The notes: a model not told the origin generated them from the letters alone. Positions 1 through 10,665 are shown, numbered from the stretch's first letter. The stretch: DNA of 64,000 nucleotides from Canibacter zhoujuaniae (GCF_011752015.1 NZ_JAAIKA010000001.1:682001-746000), one strand, 5' to 3'. Numbers and translations are program-made.

Positions 1-1430
1 GGGCTTGAAAGCATTCGAGACCAGGCAATTGGGTCGTACGGATTCACGACGCAGTGCAGGTAAGCCAGCACATCCTTAACCTCGGAACGGTCGTAAAACT
101 TCGTCCCCCCAAACACACGATATGGGATTGCAGAACGCACCAAAGCCTCTTCGAGCACACGCGATTGGGTGTTGGTGCGATACAAGATTGCAAGATCGCC
201 GTATGCACGGCCTCGATTTGCCAGTGTCTCGATTTCATCGGCAACAAATCTTGCCTCATCTCGCGGTGAGTATCCCGCAAAACCTTGAATTTTCTCACCG
301 TCACCCAGATCAGACCAGAGCTTCTTGTCTTGTCTATCGAAGTTGTGTGAGATTACAGCGTTTGCGGCTGACAAAATATTCTGCGTTGAGCGGTAGTTTT
401 GCTCTAGCACCACCACCTCGGCGTCAGGAAAGTCTTGCTCAAAGTCTTGGATATTGCGAATGTCAGCACCGCGGAAGGAGTATATTGACTGGTCTGAATC
501 GCCCACAACGGTCAGGGCGGCAGAGGGAATTTCACCAAGTTCGTTCAGCTCAGCCACTCTGACCGGCGGCTGTAAATGATCCTGATTTTCTCTTCTAATT
601 GGTTTTGTCAGCTCACTGATTAGCGCATACTGTGCACGGTTAGTGTCTTGATACTCATCAACCAAAATCCACCTGAATCGGCGTTGATAGCGGGCCGCCA
701 CGTCAGGAAATGCGCGAAATAGATGCACAGTTTGTGCTAACAGATCGTCAAAGTCCATTGCTCGAGCACGCCTAAGGCTCGCTTCATAATCGGTGAAAAG
801 CTGCGCAAACATAGCTTCACGCGGGTTGCTCATATCAGCTTCTCGCGCCACATCTGAAGCATCACGTAGCTCACACTTGGCTTTTGAAATGCGACTCAAC
901 ACACTGGCCGGCTTAAACCCAAACACATCCGCAGCGTGCTGCTTAATGAGTGATTTCATCAACGCACGAGTGTCGCCTGTGTCATAGATGGTGAATCCTG
1001 AGTTGTAACCAAACCGTTCAGCTTCTTTTCGCAAAATGCGCACACACGCTGAGTGAAATGTGCTGATCCACATGCGTTCAGCTTCTTTGCCAAGTAGCGC
1101 AGCTAACCGTTCTTTCATCTCAGCTGCCGCTTTGTTGGTGAACGTAATTGCAAGAATTTGGCTCGGCCACGCATCACGCTGTCGCACTAAATGTGCAATG
1201 CGGTGTGTCAACACCTTTGTTTTTCCGGACCCTGCGCCGGCCACAACCAAAAGCGCTCGAGAGCGAGACTCAACCGCACGCCGCTGCTGCTCATTAAGCC
1301 CTGCCGTCAGGCTCTCGCCATTACCTAAAAACTGCTCCCAACCGCTATCGGATGCGGATGCAGTAGCGCCAACGCGCTCACCCCATAAATTAAGAGCGCC
1401 GCTGTCTTCCGGAATGGTGAAATCTGTCAT
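1..1430 (-). CDS. pcrA: ATP-dependent DNA helicase PcrA/UvrD, 3' part outside window
   Basis: This is a superfamily 1A 3'-5' DNA helicase of nucleotide excision and mismatch repair and of replication-fork maintenance. About 476 residues are visible; the family usually has 700 to 850, so the C-terminal third lies beyond position 1. The Q-motif (LNEQQRRAV, near residue 45), Walker A (AGAGSGKT, 64-71), motif Ia (TFTNKAA), Walker B (VDEYQDTNRAQ), motif III (VVGDSDQSIYSFRGA) and the QNYRST motif of region IV all read through in order. The ATG at 1430 gives a 40-residue leader before the Q-motif, as in actinobacterial PcrA. No strong Shine-Dalgarno sequence precedes it. The gene is divergent from the Bax-inhibitor-like gene. 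The family assignment is firm; PcrA versus UvrD2 is decided by length and motifs and is less certain. Confidence 0.93.
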   Translation of the reverse strand, partial: MTDFTIPEDSGALNLWGERVGATASASDSGWEQFLGNGESLTAGLNEQQRRAVESRSRALLVVAGAGSGKTKVLTHRIAHLVRQRDAWPSQILAITFTNKAAAEMKERLAALLGKEAERMWISTFHSACVRILRKEAERFGYNSGFTIYDTGDTRALMKSLIKQHAADVFGFKPASVLSRISKAKCELRDASDVAREADMSNPREAMFAQLFTDYEASLRRARAMDFDDLLAQTVHLFRAFPDVAARYQRRFRWILVDEYQDTNRAQYALISELTKPIRRENQDHLQPPVRVAELNELGEIPSAALTVVGDSDQSIYSFRGADIRNIQDFEQDFPDAEVVVLEQNYRSTQNILSAANAVISHNFDRQDKKLWSDLGDGEKIQGFAGYSPRDEARFVADEIETLANRGRAYGDLAILYRTNTQSRVLEEALVRSAIPYRVFGGTKFYDRSEVKDVLAYLHCVVNPYDPIAWSRMLSS

Positions 1431-1639
1431 GTATTCAAGTCTATGAGAGTGGTCTATGACTTTATCTCGGACTTAAACTATCCAGCCGCATCTCCGCCCC
1501 TCTTATACTGTCGACGCATCCGTTATTTATCACCGAGAAGCTGGGTGCAAGCATCTTTGTGAGTCTTATCTTTCAGCCACTTTTCGACAAGACGCAATAG
1601 GCTATGTGCAATAGCTAACTCCTAATTGAGAGGATCATA

Positions 1640-2467
1640 TTGAGCAGCCCAGCCCTGAGCAACAATCCGGCTTTCTCGAGTCGCACGCTCACCTCAGCAG
1701 AGCTTGAGAAACTTTATAACACTCCTGCCGCAGAGAAGACGGTGCAGCAAGATCCGAGCCGTCCGGCACCAACAGCTGCTGAGGTGCTCGGCGGCGCTTC
1801 GGATCCGATGACAATTGAGAACACGATCCAAAAGACAGTCGGTCTTTTTGCTATTCTCCTAACGACCGCTGTTGTTGGGTGGATCTTCCCGGCTGTGTCA
1901 CTGCCAGCAGCTCTTGTCGCTCTGGTGCTTGGTTTGGTTATCGGTTTCCGTAAAAAGATCTCACCCGGCCTCATCATGGCATACGCCGCAATCGAAGGGC
2001 TCTTCGTCGGTGGCATCTCCCGCATCTTTGAGGGAGCCTATTCAGGCATCATCTTTCAGGCGCTGCTCGGCACCCTGGTGGTTGTCGCCGTCACCCTCAT
2101 CCTGTTCCGCAGCGGTAAAGTGCGCACCAGCCCTCGCATGAACAAGATTGTAATGATCGCGATCCTGTCTTATCTCGCCTTCTCGCTGATTAATCTCGCT
2201 CTGGTATGGACCGGTGCAATGAGCGATCCGTGGGGCTTGCGCGGCATCGAAATCTTCGGAATTCCACTCGGCGTAATAATCGGCCTCCTCGCAATTGGTC
2301 TTGCCGCATACACTCTTGTCGGCGATTTTGAATTTATCGCAAACGGAGAGCGCAACCGCCTACCAAAAATTTACGGCTGGCAGGCAGCCTGGGGTCTGAT
2401 GGTCACCATCGTTTGGATCTATGTTGAAATTCTGCGCCTAATCGCAATCTTGCGCAGCCAGGATTAA
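1640..2467 (+). CDS. Bax inhibitor-1/YccA family integral membrane protein
   Basis: This 275-residue multi-spanning membrane protein is of the BI-1/YccA (UPF0005) type. Members are proposed to be pH-sensitive ion or calcium channels, or modulators of membrane proteases such as FtsH; no role is established in actinobacteria. A polar N-terminus of about 70 residues is followed by about seven hydrophobic segments, starting near residue 72, and a short C-terminal tail. The start is TTG at 1640, with GAGAGG about 8 bases upstream; no better in-frame start exists near it. The gene stands alone between divergent pcrA and convergent guaA, and ends 13 bases before a strong palindromic terminator shared with guaA. 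Confidence 0.88.
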   Translation: MSSPALSNNPAFSSRTLTSAELEKLYNTPAAEKTVQQDPSRPAPTAAEVLGGASDPMTIENTIQKTVGLFAILLTTAVVGWIFPAVSLPAALVALVLGLVIGFRKKISPGLIMAYAAIEGLFVGGISRIFEGAYSGIIFQALLGTLVVVAVTLILFRSGKVRTSPRMNKIVMIAILSYLAFSLINLALVWTGAMSDPWGLRGIEIFGIPLGVIIGLLAIGLAAYTLVGDFEFIANGERNRLPKIYGWQAAWGLMVTIVWIYVEILRLIAILRSQD

Positions 2468-2480
2468 CCACGCCCCAACA

Positions 2481-2514
2481 AAATAAATGCCGGCTCCAGG
2501 GCCGGCATTTATTT
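2481..2514. terminator. bidirectional intrinsic terminator between convergent genes
   Basis: A perfect 14-bp inverted repeat (2481-2494 and 2501-2514) with a 6-base TCCAGG loop has a GC-rich core of GCCGGC flanked by ATTTATTT/AAATAAAT arms, so either strand ends in a U-rich tract. It sits between the stop of the BI-1 gene (2467) and the stop of guaA (2517) and should serve both. Confidence 0.9.
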
Positions 2515-2516
2515 AT

Positions 2517-4103
2517 TTATTCCCACTCAATAGTTCCTGGTGGTTTTGAAGTAACATCAAGCACTACACGATTTACATCTGGCACCTGGTTGGTGATCTT
2601 GTTAGAAATGCGTGCAAGCACATCATACGGTAGACGAGTCCAGTCGGCGGTCATCGCGTCTTCAGACGACACCGGACGAAGCACAATCGGATGGCCGTAG
2701 GTGCGCCCGTCACCCTGCACGCCAACCGACCGCACATCAGCGAGCAACACCACCGGGCACTGCCAAATTTCAGCATCTAACCCGGCCGCCGTCAACTCTT
2801 CGCGCGCGATCGCATCGGCCGCGCGTAAGGTTTCAAGACGATCTTCAGTAACCTCACCGATAATGCGAATGCCCAGACCGGGGCCTGGGAAAGGCTGACG
2901 CGAAACAATCACCTCCGGCAAACCGAGCTGTCGCCCAATCTCACGCACCTCATCTTTGAACAGGGTGCGCAGTGGCTCAACAAGCTCGAAAGTTAGGTCT
3001 TCTGGCAGCCCTCCCACATTGTGGTGACTCTTAATGTTTGCCGTGCCACTGCCGCCGCCAGACTCAACAACATCCGGGTAGAGTGTGCCCTGCACCAGGA
3101 ATCGGATCGGACTGCCATCACTTTCAGCAGCTTCAGCCACGAGCTGCGCCTCGGCTTCTTCAAAGGTGCGAATAAATTCACGCCCGATTATCTTGCGCTT
3201 TGTTTCCGGATCGGTCACACCCTGCAACGCAGTTAAGAATTTCTCGCGCGCATCTACTGTGACCAAACGCACACCGGTTGATGCGACGTAATCAACCTCA
3301 ACCTGCTCCCGCTCTCCCTGACGCAAGAGACCGTGATCCACAAAAACACATGTCAGCTGATCGCCAACTGCCCGATGCACGAGGGCGGCTGCCACAGCAG
3401 AGTCGACCCCGCCAGACAGACCACAAATCACTTTGCCGTCACCAACCTGCGCACGGATGCGAGCAACCTGATCTTCAATAACATTCTCAGCGTTCCACTC
3501 CGCCGGAATATCAGCGATAAAACGCAGGAAGTTTTCTAACAGAGCCTGACCGTGATCCGAATGTTTCACCTCTGGGTGCCATTGCACGCCGTACATACGA
3601 CGTTCTTTAGATCCGAAAGCAGCTACCGGAGTTACAGCGGTAGAAGCCAAAACTTCAAAACCCTCTGGCGCCTGCTGCACAGCGTCACCGTGGCTCATCC
3701 ACACGTTCTGCTCAACAGGCTGGCCCTGCAGAATAGCATCTGCCGTATTTGACAGCACCACATCAGTTGCGCCGTATTCACGGTCACCGGTGTGACCCAC
3801 TACACCGCCAAGGGCTTGCGCCATAACCTGAAAACCGTAGCAAATTCCGAACGTCGGGATGCCCAACTCAAAAATACTGTCGTCAAAGGTTGGGGCACCT
3901 TCCGCATAAACCGAAGAAGGCCCACCTGAGAGCACAAGGCCAAGCGGCTTTTTCGCAAGCACTTCAGCAGCAGTAATTGTGTGCGGCACGAGCTCTGAAT
4001 AAACACCTGCTTCACGAACGCGACGCGCGATAAGCTGCGCATACTGTGCCCCGAAGTCAACTACGAGCACCGGGCGCGGCGCTTCAAGTGTTTGGTTTGT
4101 CAT
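2517..4103 (-). CDS. guaA: GMP synthase (glutamine-hydrolysing)
   Basis: GuaA converts XMP to GMP with glutamine and ATP, the last step of guanine nucleotide synthesis, in the cytosol. The 528 residues match the family length. The N-terminal class I amidotransferase domain has the nucleophile Cys88 in GICYG and the His176/Glu178 pair in QWHPE. The ATP pyrophosphatase domain has the P-loop SGGVDS at 230-235. The dimerisation domain ends with KPPGTIEWE, the expected family terminus. It is the last gene of the leftward guaB - guaB3 - SURF1 - DUF3817 - guaA cluster, about 90 bases after the DUF3817 gene, and it ends in a bidirectional terminator. The start ATG at 4103 follows an AAAGG-type ribosome site. 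Confidence 0.98.
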   Translation of the reverse strand: MTNQTLEAPRPVLVVDFGAQYAQLIARRVREAGVYSELVPHTITAAEVLAKKPLGLVLSGGPSSVYAEGAPTFDDSIFELGIPTFGICYGFQVMAQALGGVVGHTGDREYGATDVVLSNTADAILQGQPVEQNVWMSHGDAVQQAPEGFEVLASTAVTPVAAFGSKERRMYGVQWHPEVKHSDHGQALLENFLRFIADIPAEWNAENVIEDQVARIRAQVGDGKVICGLSGGVDSAVAAALVHRAVGDQLTCVFVDHGLLRQGEREQVEVDYVASTGVRLVTVDAREKFLTALQGVTDPETKRKIIGREFIRTFEEAEAQLVAEAAESDGSPIRFLVQGTLYPDVVESGGGSGTANIKSHHNVGGLPEDLTFELVEPLRTLFKDEVREIGRQLGLPEVIVSRQPFPGPGLGIRIIGEVTEDRLETLRAADAIAREELTAAGLDAEIWQCPVVLLADVRSVGVQGDGRTYGHPIVLRPVSSEDAMTADWTRLPYDVLARISNKITNQVPDVNRVVLDVTSKPPGTIEWE

Positions 4104-4192
4104 CGATAACCTTTCACAGGTTTAGCAACGGATTTATCTAATTAAAAATCTACCGGGTTTTTAGGGAAGGATCATCGCCTGCCACGGTTTAT

Positions 4193-4672
4193 TTAAACCG
4201 CGGGTGAGGCTTCACTATGATTTTGATTTTGAACTCGATCACGGCCGTCATTAAGTCTTGCTTCCACATCACGCACCACCCAGCGTTCGGCAATAAACGA
4301 CACGATAATCACGCAACCTGCGAGTGCGAGCAAAATGAAGCGCCAGAAAGGCCAACGCATGCCGCTCCAGACAGTGAACGATGCGATGACATAAACAACA
4401 TAAAACCAACCATGCGCAATTAGGAATATAGTTGTGAAGTTAACACCGGCAGGCTCAAAATCAAGCTCCACACCCTCTGGCGGCAACTGCACCAACTCGA
4501 ATAGTGCACTACCTGTGTTGACATATACGTCTGAATGCATAAACCAGCGAATCCCGGAGATGATGTACAGACCGAACAGCATCACCCCGGTAATCATCGA
4601 CGAGATCTTAAAAAACTTTAGAGATTTACGAATCGACGGATAGGTTTCCGGGCGTGGCAGTAATTCAGCCAT
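4193..4672 (-). CDS. DUF3817 domain integral membrane protein
   Basis: This 159-residue membrane protein of unknown function has three clear hydrophobic segments, near residues 23-43, 80-102 and 108-130, and an Asn/Glu-rich cytoplasmic tail. The fold and the conserved AHGWFYVVY stretch in segment two match the actinobacterial DUF3817 family. The ATG at 4672 overlaps the stop of the SURF1 gene by 8 bases and has AGGAG at ideal spacing, so the two are translationally coupled. The constant pairing with SURF1 suggests, but does not prove, a link to cytochrome oxidase assembly or membrane homeostasis. Confidence 0.87.
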   Translation of the reverse strand: MAELLPRPETYPSIRKSLKFFKISSMITGVMLFGLYIISGIRWFMHSDVYVNTGSALFELVQLPPEGVELDFEPAGVNFTTIFLIAHGWFYVVYVIASFTVWSGMRWPFWRFILLALAGCVIIVSFIAERWVVRDVEARLNDGRDRVQNQNHSEASPAV

Positions 4673-5552
4673 TGAGTTTCTCCTCTTCTTGCAGTTTTAG
4701 TTCGTGCTCGCGCTCGTGCGCATCTCTGCAGAGTCGCACCCAAAAATAGACCGCAAAGCCGGCAAACAACACCCACTCCAAACCGTAAAACAAGTTTATC
4801 CAGTTCACGGTCTCAGGCGGGGTTGGGGGAATAGAATCAATTGCCTGCAGCCCGGATACCTCACGCAGCCCGTTATCTGTTTCTAGCACAACGTAACCCG
4901 CGTAGGTCTTAGGCAGCGGATTTTGCCAGAGATTCAAAAGCTGCGCCGGAACAACGCTTGGGTAAACCGTTAGCTCCCCCTGCATTTCAGGGGCGCCCGG
5001 TGTCTCAAGCGGATTGAGCCGCCCCTCATACAGTGTGCGGTTTTCGCTGATCCCCGCTGCTTCAAGTTTCTCAATAGCCGCAGCGGCTTCGTCAGCTGTA
5101 GCTGCCCAGCCAATCGCAACCGCCAGGTTGGCTAGGTCTTGCGTATCATGCTCCGCTGCGGCAGTTTCCGCATATGCCTGTGTTACAACCCAGTAGCCCA
5201 CCGCACCAGAGTTAGCGCGATTACCGACAATCACAAATTCATTTGGAACAAGGCTAGCTTTAATTGATACTCTGTGCCCCGCAGCCACATCGTTTAACGG
5301 TTGGGCCGGCTCAACCAATTCTGCAAGCGGTATCACAGTCTCGGTGTCAATCTGCGCCTTATCGTCAAGGGTAATGGCGTTACCCAACTGCCACTGTGCC
5401 AGCCAAGCAAACCCCGAAGCAACGGAGAGCACCAAAATGAGCGCGAAAATCCACTTTGGGCGACGCATAATCTGCCCGAGCGTGGGCTCACCTGAATAAC
5501 GAGGCCGTTTAGTATTTTTCGGGGCAGCCGGTGCTGAGGTCATATGCGGCAC
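4665..5552 (-). CDS. SURF1 family cytochrome c oxidase assembly protein
   Basis: SURF1 proteins help insert heme a into subunit I of aa3-type cytochrome c oxidase at the cytoplasmic membrane. The 295-residue protein shows the SURF1 plan: a basic N-terminus, a first membrane helix (residues about 34-56, ending in WLAQWQLG, the family signature), a large extracytoplasmic domain, and a second helix near 250-273. Two starts are possible, GTG at 5552 or ATG at 5543; neither has a strong ribosome site, and the gene begins 5 bases after the guaB3 stop, so reinitiation is likely. Its presence implies an aerobic aa3 oxidase elsewhere in the genome. Confidence 0.87.
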   Translation of the reverse strand: MPHMTSAPAAPKNTKRPRYSGEPTLGQIMRRPKWIFALILVLSVASGFAWLAQWQLGNAITLDDKAQIDTETVIPLAELVEPAQPLNDVAAGHRVSIKASLVPNEFVIVGNRANSGAVGYWVVTQAYAETAAAEHDTQDLANLAVAIGWAATADEAAAAIEKLEAAGISENRTLYEGRLNPLETPGAPEMQGELTVYPSVVPAQLLNLWQNPLPKTYAGYVVLETDNGLREVSGLQAIDSIPPTPPETVNWINLFYGLEWVLFAGFAVYFWVRLCRDAHEREHELKLQEEEKLNG

Positions 5553-5557
5553 ACTAT

Positions 5558-6679
5558 CTATTTAGCGGTGTGCACAATTCCAACGCGCTGGAATTCTTTC
5601 AAATCTGAATAGCCGGTTGTCGCTAGTGCGGTGCGTAACGCTCCAATAAGGTTCGCGGTGCCATCAGCAATCTGTGACGGACCGTTCAGTATCTCAGAAA
5701 GCGGTGCAACCTGCTCCACTGCTACTCGCTGCCCGCGCAGCAGTGAATCATGATGCGCTTCTTGCCCCCAGTGCCAACCGCCTCCGGGTGCTTCAGCTGC
5801 GCGCGCAAGCAGCGAGCCGAGCATCACAGCGTCTGCGCCGCAGGCGATCGCTTTCACAACCTCACCTGAAGTTCCGAGGCCACCATCAGCGATCACATGG
5901 ACGTAACGCCCGCCAGACTCGTCAAGATAGTCAGAACGCGCTCCCGCCACATCGGCGATCGCAGTTGCCATTGGCTGACTAATGCCGAGAGTTGCTCGCG
6001 TAGTTGAGCTGGCACCCCCGCCAAATCCAACAAGCACCGCGGCTGCGCCTGTGCGCATAAGGTGCAGAGCTGAACGATAGGTTGCAGCTCCGCCGACAAT
6101 CACCGGCACATCAAGCTCATAAATGAACTTCTTGAGATTAAGCGGTTCTTTGCCCTCAACCGCAACATGCTCAGCTGAGACCGTGTTGCCACGAATCACG
6201 AACAGATCTACGCCGGCTTTTACAACGGTCTCATAGTGTTCTGCTGTGCGATGCGGAGACAGGCTGCCGGCTACCGTCACACCAGCTGCACGTATTTCGG
6301 CGATCCGCTCGGTGATAAGCTCTGATTTGATCGGTTCTGCATAAATTTCACGCATACGCTGCACAGCTTGTTTGCTGTCATCGAGCGAAGCCAGCTCATC
6401 AAGCAGCGGCTGCGGATCAGCATAGCGTGTCCAGAGGCCCTCAAGGTTGAGCACCCCAAGACCGCCCAGTTTGCCCAGCTCGATAGCAGTAGCTGGTGAC
6501 ATGACAGAATCCATCGGCGCGCCGAGCACAGGGATTTCAAACTGATAGGCGTCTAGGCTCCAGGATGTTGACACCAACTCCGGATCGCGAGTGCGACGGC
6601 TGGGCACCACCCCAATTTCATCAAATGAGTAAACGCGACGCGCACGTTTGCCGTGTCCAATTTCAATTTCGTTACTCAA
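5558..6679 (-). CDS. guaB3: GuaB3 family IMP dehydrogenase-related protein
   Basis: This 373-residue (beta/alpha)8-barrel protein of the IMPDH/GMP reductase superfamily lacks the CBS insert of true IMP dehydrogenase. The phosphate-binding region is recognisable (VIADGGLGTSGEVVKA, then GADAVMLGSLLA). At the place of the IMPDH catalytic Cys loop it reads GASSTTR, so the Cys is replaced by Ser and thioimidate chemistry is not expected. From memory, other actinobacterial GuaB3 proteins also lack this Cys. The role is unsettled: some GuaB3 proteins act as GMP reductases, others have no known activity. The start is TTG at 6679 with AAAGGGA just upstream. It is co-directional with guaB and 43 bases downstream of it. 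Confidence 0.92.
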   Translation of the reverse strand: MSNEIEIGHGKRARRVYSFDEIGVVPSRRTRDPELVSTSWSLDAYQFEIPVLGAPMDSVMSPATAIELGKLGGLGVLNLEGLWTRYADPQPLLDELASLDDSKQAVQRMREIYAEPIKSELITERIAEIRAAGVTVAGSLSPHRTAEHYETVVKAGVDLFVIRGNTVSAEHVAVEGKEPLNLKKFIYELDVPVIVGGAATYRSALHLMRTGAAAVLVGFGGGASSTTRATLGISQPMATAIADVAGARSDYLDESGGRYVHVIADGGLGTSGEVVKAIACGADAVMLGSLLARAAEAPGGGWHWGQEAHHDSLLRGQRVAVEQVAPLSEILNGPSQIADGTANLIGALRTALATTGYSDLKEFQRVGIVHTAK

Positions 6680-6722
6680 ACTGTCCCTTTATCTCTGCGC
6701 TTATAGGCCTGCGACTTGCGCG

Positions 6723-8278
<1,556 letters not shown>

Positions 8279-8337
8279 GCTTCGACCCGGGTCTATTCCG
8301 CTGCCTTAAGTCTAATGCACACAGCACTAATGAATGA

Positions 8338-8365
8338 AGCCGCCCGAGTCTAAACCCGGACGGCT
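8338..8365 (-). terminator. terminator-like hairpin after groES
   Basis: An 11-bp stem with two G-U pairs and a 6-base loop starts 20 bases beyond the groES stop, on the minus strand. The following bases (TTCATTCATT) are only moderately T-rich, so termination may be partial, leaving some read-through into guaB. Confidence 0.55.
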
Positions 8366-8384
8366 GCAATCGTAAAAAATTTAA

Positions 8385-8681
8385 TTAACCCTCAACCACT
8401 GCGAGCAGATCCCGCACTGAGAGAATTAGGTATTCCTCGCCACCGTACTTAATTTCGGTGCCACCGTACTTTGAGTAGATAACCTTGTCACCTACCGCAA
8501 CATCAACAGGCACACGGTTGCCGTTGTCGTCGATACGACCCGGCCCAACTGCAAGCACCTCAGCAATCTGTGGTTTCTCTTGCGCACTATCCGGAATAAC
8601 AAGACCTGAAGCAGTGGTCTGCTCAGCTGCAACCTGACGGATAACAATGCGATCTTCGAGCGGCTTAATTCCAACCGACAC
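8385..8681 (-). CDS. groES: co-chaperonin GroES (Hsp10)
   Basis: GroES is the heptameric lid of the GroEL folding chamber in the cytosol. The 98 residues match the family length. The opening [11 protein letters not shown], the mobile loop ([17 protein letters not shown]), the GPGRID segment and the closing [18 protein letters not shown] are all diagnostic. A perfect CIRCE element lies about 75 bases upstream, so HrcA repression and heat induction are expected. No groEL follows: the next gene in the same direction is guaB. The chaperonin partner must be encoded elsewhere. Confidence 0.98.
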   Translation of the reverse strand: MSVGIKPLEDRIVIRQVAAEQTTASGLVIPDSAQEKPQIAEVLAVGPGRIDDNGNRVPVDVAVGDKVIYSKYGGTEIKYGGEEYLILSVRDLLAVVEG

Positions 8682-8753
8682 GGCTGACCCCTTTTCTCTA
8701 AAGTCTGTTTCGCCCGCAAATTACCGGGCACTGCACACAAGTTTACGGCGGGG

Positions 8754-8780
8754 TTAGCACTCTCGCAAGGCGAGTGCTAA
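8754..8780. promoter_or_regulatory. CIRCE operator (HrcA binding site)
   Basis: TTAGCACTC at 8754-8762, a 9-base spacer and GAGTGCTAA at 8772-8780 form the exact CIRCE consensus, with no mismatch. It lies upstream of groES and also 57 bases upstream of the divergent methyltransferase gene, so HrcA could influence both. The consensus is established knowledge; control of the second gene is inference. Confidence 0.97.
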
Positions 8781-8837
8781 CTTTTCATCAAAAACTAAGC
8801 AACTATTAAGCTTTTCTACCTCTGCCACAATTGAAAT

Positions 8838-10079
8838 ATGAATTTCCGCGCGGATCAGCTGCTCACTTCCTGGACTAAGCTCACAACACCCCTCGGGCAC
8901 GCAGCACTCCAAGCAGCTGATAGCCTCGTAGCTGGCGGGGCTACTCCGGCAGATCTGCAGCGTGAATTACGCAAAAGTTTTAGCGACCCCGAGCTTGTTG
9001 CAGCGACATTAGCACAGCAAGATTTACGCACAAAAGGCGTTGCGAAATTTAGCCAAGCAGCAGCGCAAATGCTCTTCACCCCCACCGGACTCGAACAGGC
9101 CACGCGATTTCCTGTTGCGCAGCATCACGCGGCACGGCTTAAGGCGCACGGGATCACAAAAGTCTTAGATCTGGGAGCCGGAATCGGTGCTGAATCACTC
9201 GCATTTGCGCAGGCAGGGTTACAGGTAACAGCGGTTGAGATAGATGAGCTGACCGCAACCTTTGCAGCTCACAATCTGCGGGAATATCCAAACGCTCAAG
9301 TGCTCTGCCAAAATGCTCTTGCGGTTGACCTCGCTGAATTTAATACCACAGATTCAGCGGTTTTTATTGACCCCGCAAGGCGCACCCTCGGCAATCGCAA
9401 CAGTCAGAGAGTGCACCCAAGCGACTACTCTCCCAGCCTCGACTTCGTTTTTGCGGTCACCGCAACACACAACACCGCAGTAAAACTCGGCCCCGGTTTT
9501 GATCGCGAACTAATTCCAGCTCACACTGAGGCCGAGTGGGTCAGCATCAACTCGCAAGCGCTTGAGACACTGCTCTGGTCGGGCACCTTGCGCACCCCAA
9601 ACATAACGCGACGGGCGACCGCTTTTAAAGATAATCAGTGGCAGACAATCGCCGCTGCAGCAGACGCGCCCGACGCCGCAGTGCGCAACTTAGGCAGCTA
9701 TATTTTCGAGCCCGATCCGACAATTATTCGCGCCAGGCAGATTGGCGCTATCGCCACTGAGCTTAGTGCCGGAATGCTCTCACCAGGCATCGCATACCTG
9801 ACAGGGGAGACGCAACCCCCCACCCCGCACCCGTTTGTCGCTTCTTTTAAAGTGCTCGATGTCACCTCTCTCAAACCAAAGGCCGTGCGTCAAGCTCTGC
9901 TCGAGCGCGGCGCAACCAGCGCTGAGTTAAAGAAACGCGGGGTGAGCGCAGATCTGCAAGAGTTTCGGAAAGCGCTCAAGCTGCCACCTGCAAAGAAAAA
10001 GGATCCGCGTTTGGAATTAACTGTTTTCCTAACGCGGATCCAAGATAAGCATGCAGCGATTATCGCTGCACGGGTTTAG
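8838..10079 (+). CDS. class I SAM-dependent methyltransferase with THUMP-like C-terminal domain
   Basis: The 413-residue protein has a Rossmann methyltransferase core with motif I VLDLGAGIGAESLAF near residue 112, the acidic motif II end TAVEIDE, and the motif IV-like FIDPARR near 180. The last 75 residues resemble the Thump_like domain of actinobacterial methyltransferases. The substrate is unknown; an RNA nucleobase is the likely target because of this domain. The start ATG at 8838 has no clear ribosome site, which would fit a leaderless transcript. The gene is divergent from groES across the CIRCE element and its stop is 2 bases from the stop of the convergent DUF4190 gene. Confidence 0.85.
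   Translation: MNFRADQLLTSWTKLTTPLGHAALQAADSLVAGGATPADLQRELRKSFSDPELVAATLAQQDLRTKGVAKFSQAAAQMLFTPTGLEQATRFPVAQHHAARLKAHGITKVLDLGAGIGAESLAFAQAGLQVTAVEIDELTATFAAHNLREYPNAQVLCQNALAVDLAEFNTTDSAVFIDPARRTLGNRNSQRVHPSDYSPSLDFVFAVTATHNTAVKLGPGFDRELIPAHTEAEWVSINSQALETLLWSGTLRTPNITRRATAFKDNQWQTIAAAADAPDAAVRNLGSYIFEPDPTIIRARQIGAIATELSAGMLSPGIAYLTGETQPPTPHPFVASFKVLDVTSLKPKAVRQALLERGATSAELKKRGVSADLQEFRKALKLPPAKKKDPRLELTVFLTRIQDKHAAIIAARV
10052..10076 (+). terminator. terminator-like hairpin within the 3' end of the methyltransferase gene
   Basis: A perfect 8-bp stem TGCAGCGA / TCGCTGCA (10052-10059, 10063-10070) with a 3-base loop is followed by CGGG and a T-rich stretch that includes the stop codon. The gene and its convergent neighbour are only 2 bases apart, so a terminator inside the coding sequence is the only place for one. 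Confidence 0.5.
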
Positions 10080-10081
10080 TT

Positions 10082-10519
10082 TTATTCAGTAACACCTGCC
10101 ATGCGCAGCTGATTTAGGATTTCCTGCACCTCAGCCTCGCTCAGACCAAGGTTTCGCAGGGCTTCTGGGTCAGCGAGCATAGACAACGCCCAAACGCTGA
10201 GCAGAATCCACACCACAACGAAAATCAAACCGATTGCACCGAGCACGATACCGGTGATCCACAGCCCTTTACGCTGCTTCTTTCGGCCTGCAAGAATGCC
10301 TGTGATAACCGCTACGAGACCTGCTGGGCCACCAAAGAAAGTAACCCAGGAGAACAGAAAAGCGAGGATACCGGTAACCAGTGAGGTGATTGCCAGACCG
10401 TTGCCGTTTTTTTCTGTCACAGTGTATCCGTCAATAAGCGGGGGCTGCGCGGGCGCACTGTACGGCTGACTTGGCTGCTGGCTTGTGTTTTGCGGGTATT
10501 GTGGCGCGTCCTGATTCAT
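10082..10519 (-). CDS. DUF4190 domain small membrane protein
   Basis: This 145-residue protein has a Gln/Pro-rich disordered N-terminus of about 40 residues and two long hydrophobic segments (about 45-75 and 85-115) joined by a basic RKKQRKG loop, which is the DUF4190 pattern. No enzymatic motif is visible and the function is unknown. The C-terminal 30 residues (LGLSEAEVQEILNQL) form a predicted amphipathic helix on the cytoplasmic side. It is transcribed alone, divergent from the HAD-IIB gene across about 145 bases. Confidence 0.75.
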   Translation of the reverse strand: MNQDAPQYPQNTSQQPSQPYSAPAQPPLIDGYTVTEKNGNGLAITSLVTGILAFLFSWVTFFGGPAGLVAVITGILAGRKKQRKGLWITGIVLGAIGLIFVVVWILLSVWALSMLADPEALRNLGLSEAEVQEILNQLRMAGVTE

Positions 10520-10665
10520 TTAAATGTCTTTCGTCGTCGTGTTCTCTAAGTACACTAGCAGCGCCTAGACTGGCGGCGAGCGTGTTTTCCTATCATATCG
10601 ACCGCTTGCTGTTAAGACCACTATTAAGTGCCAGATATTAATTTTCAATCTGCCAAAATAGACAC

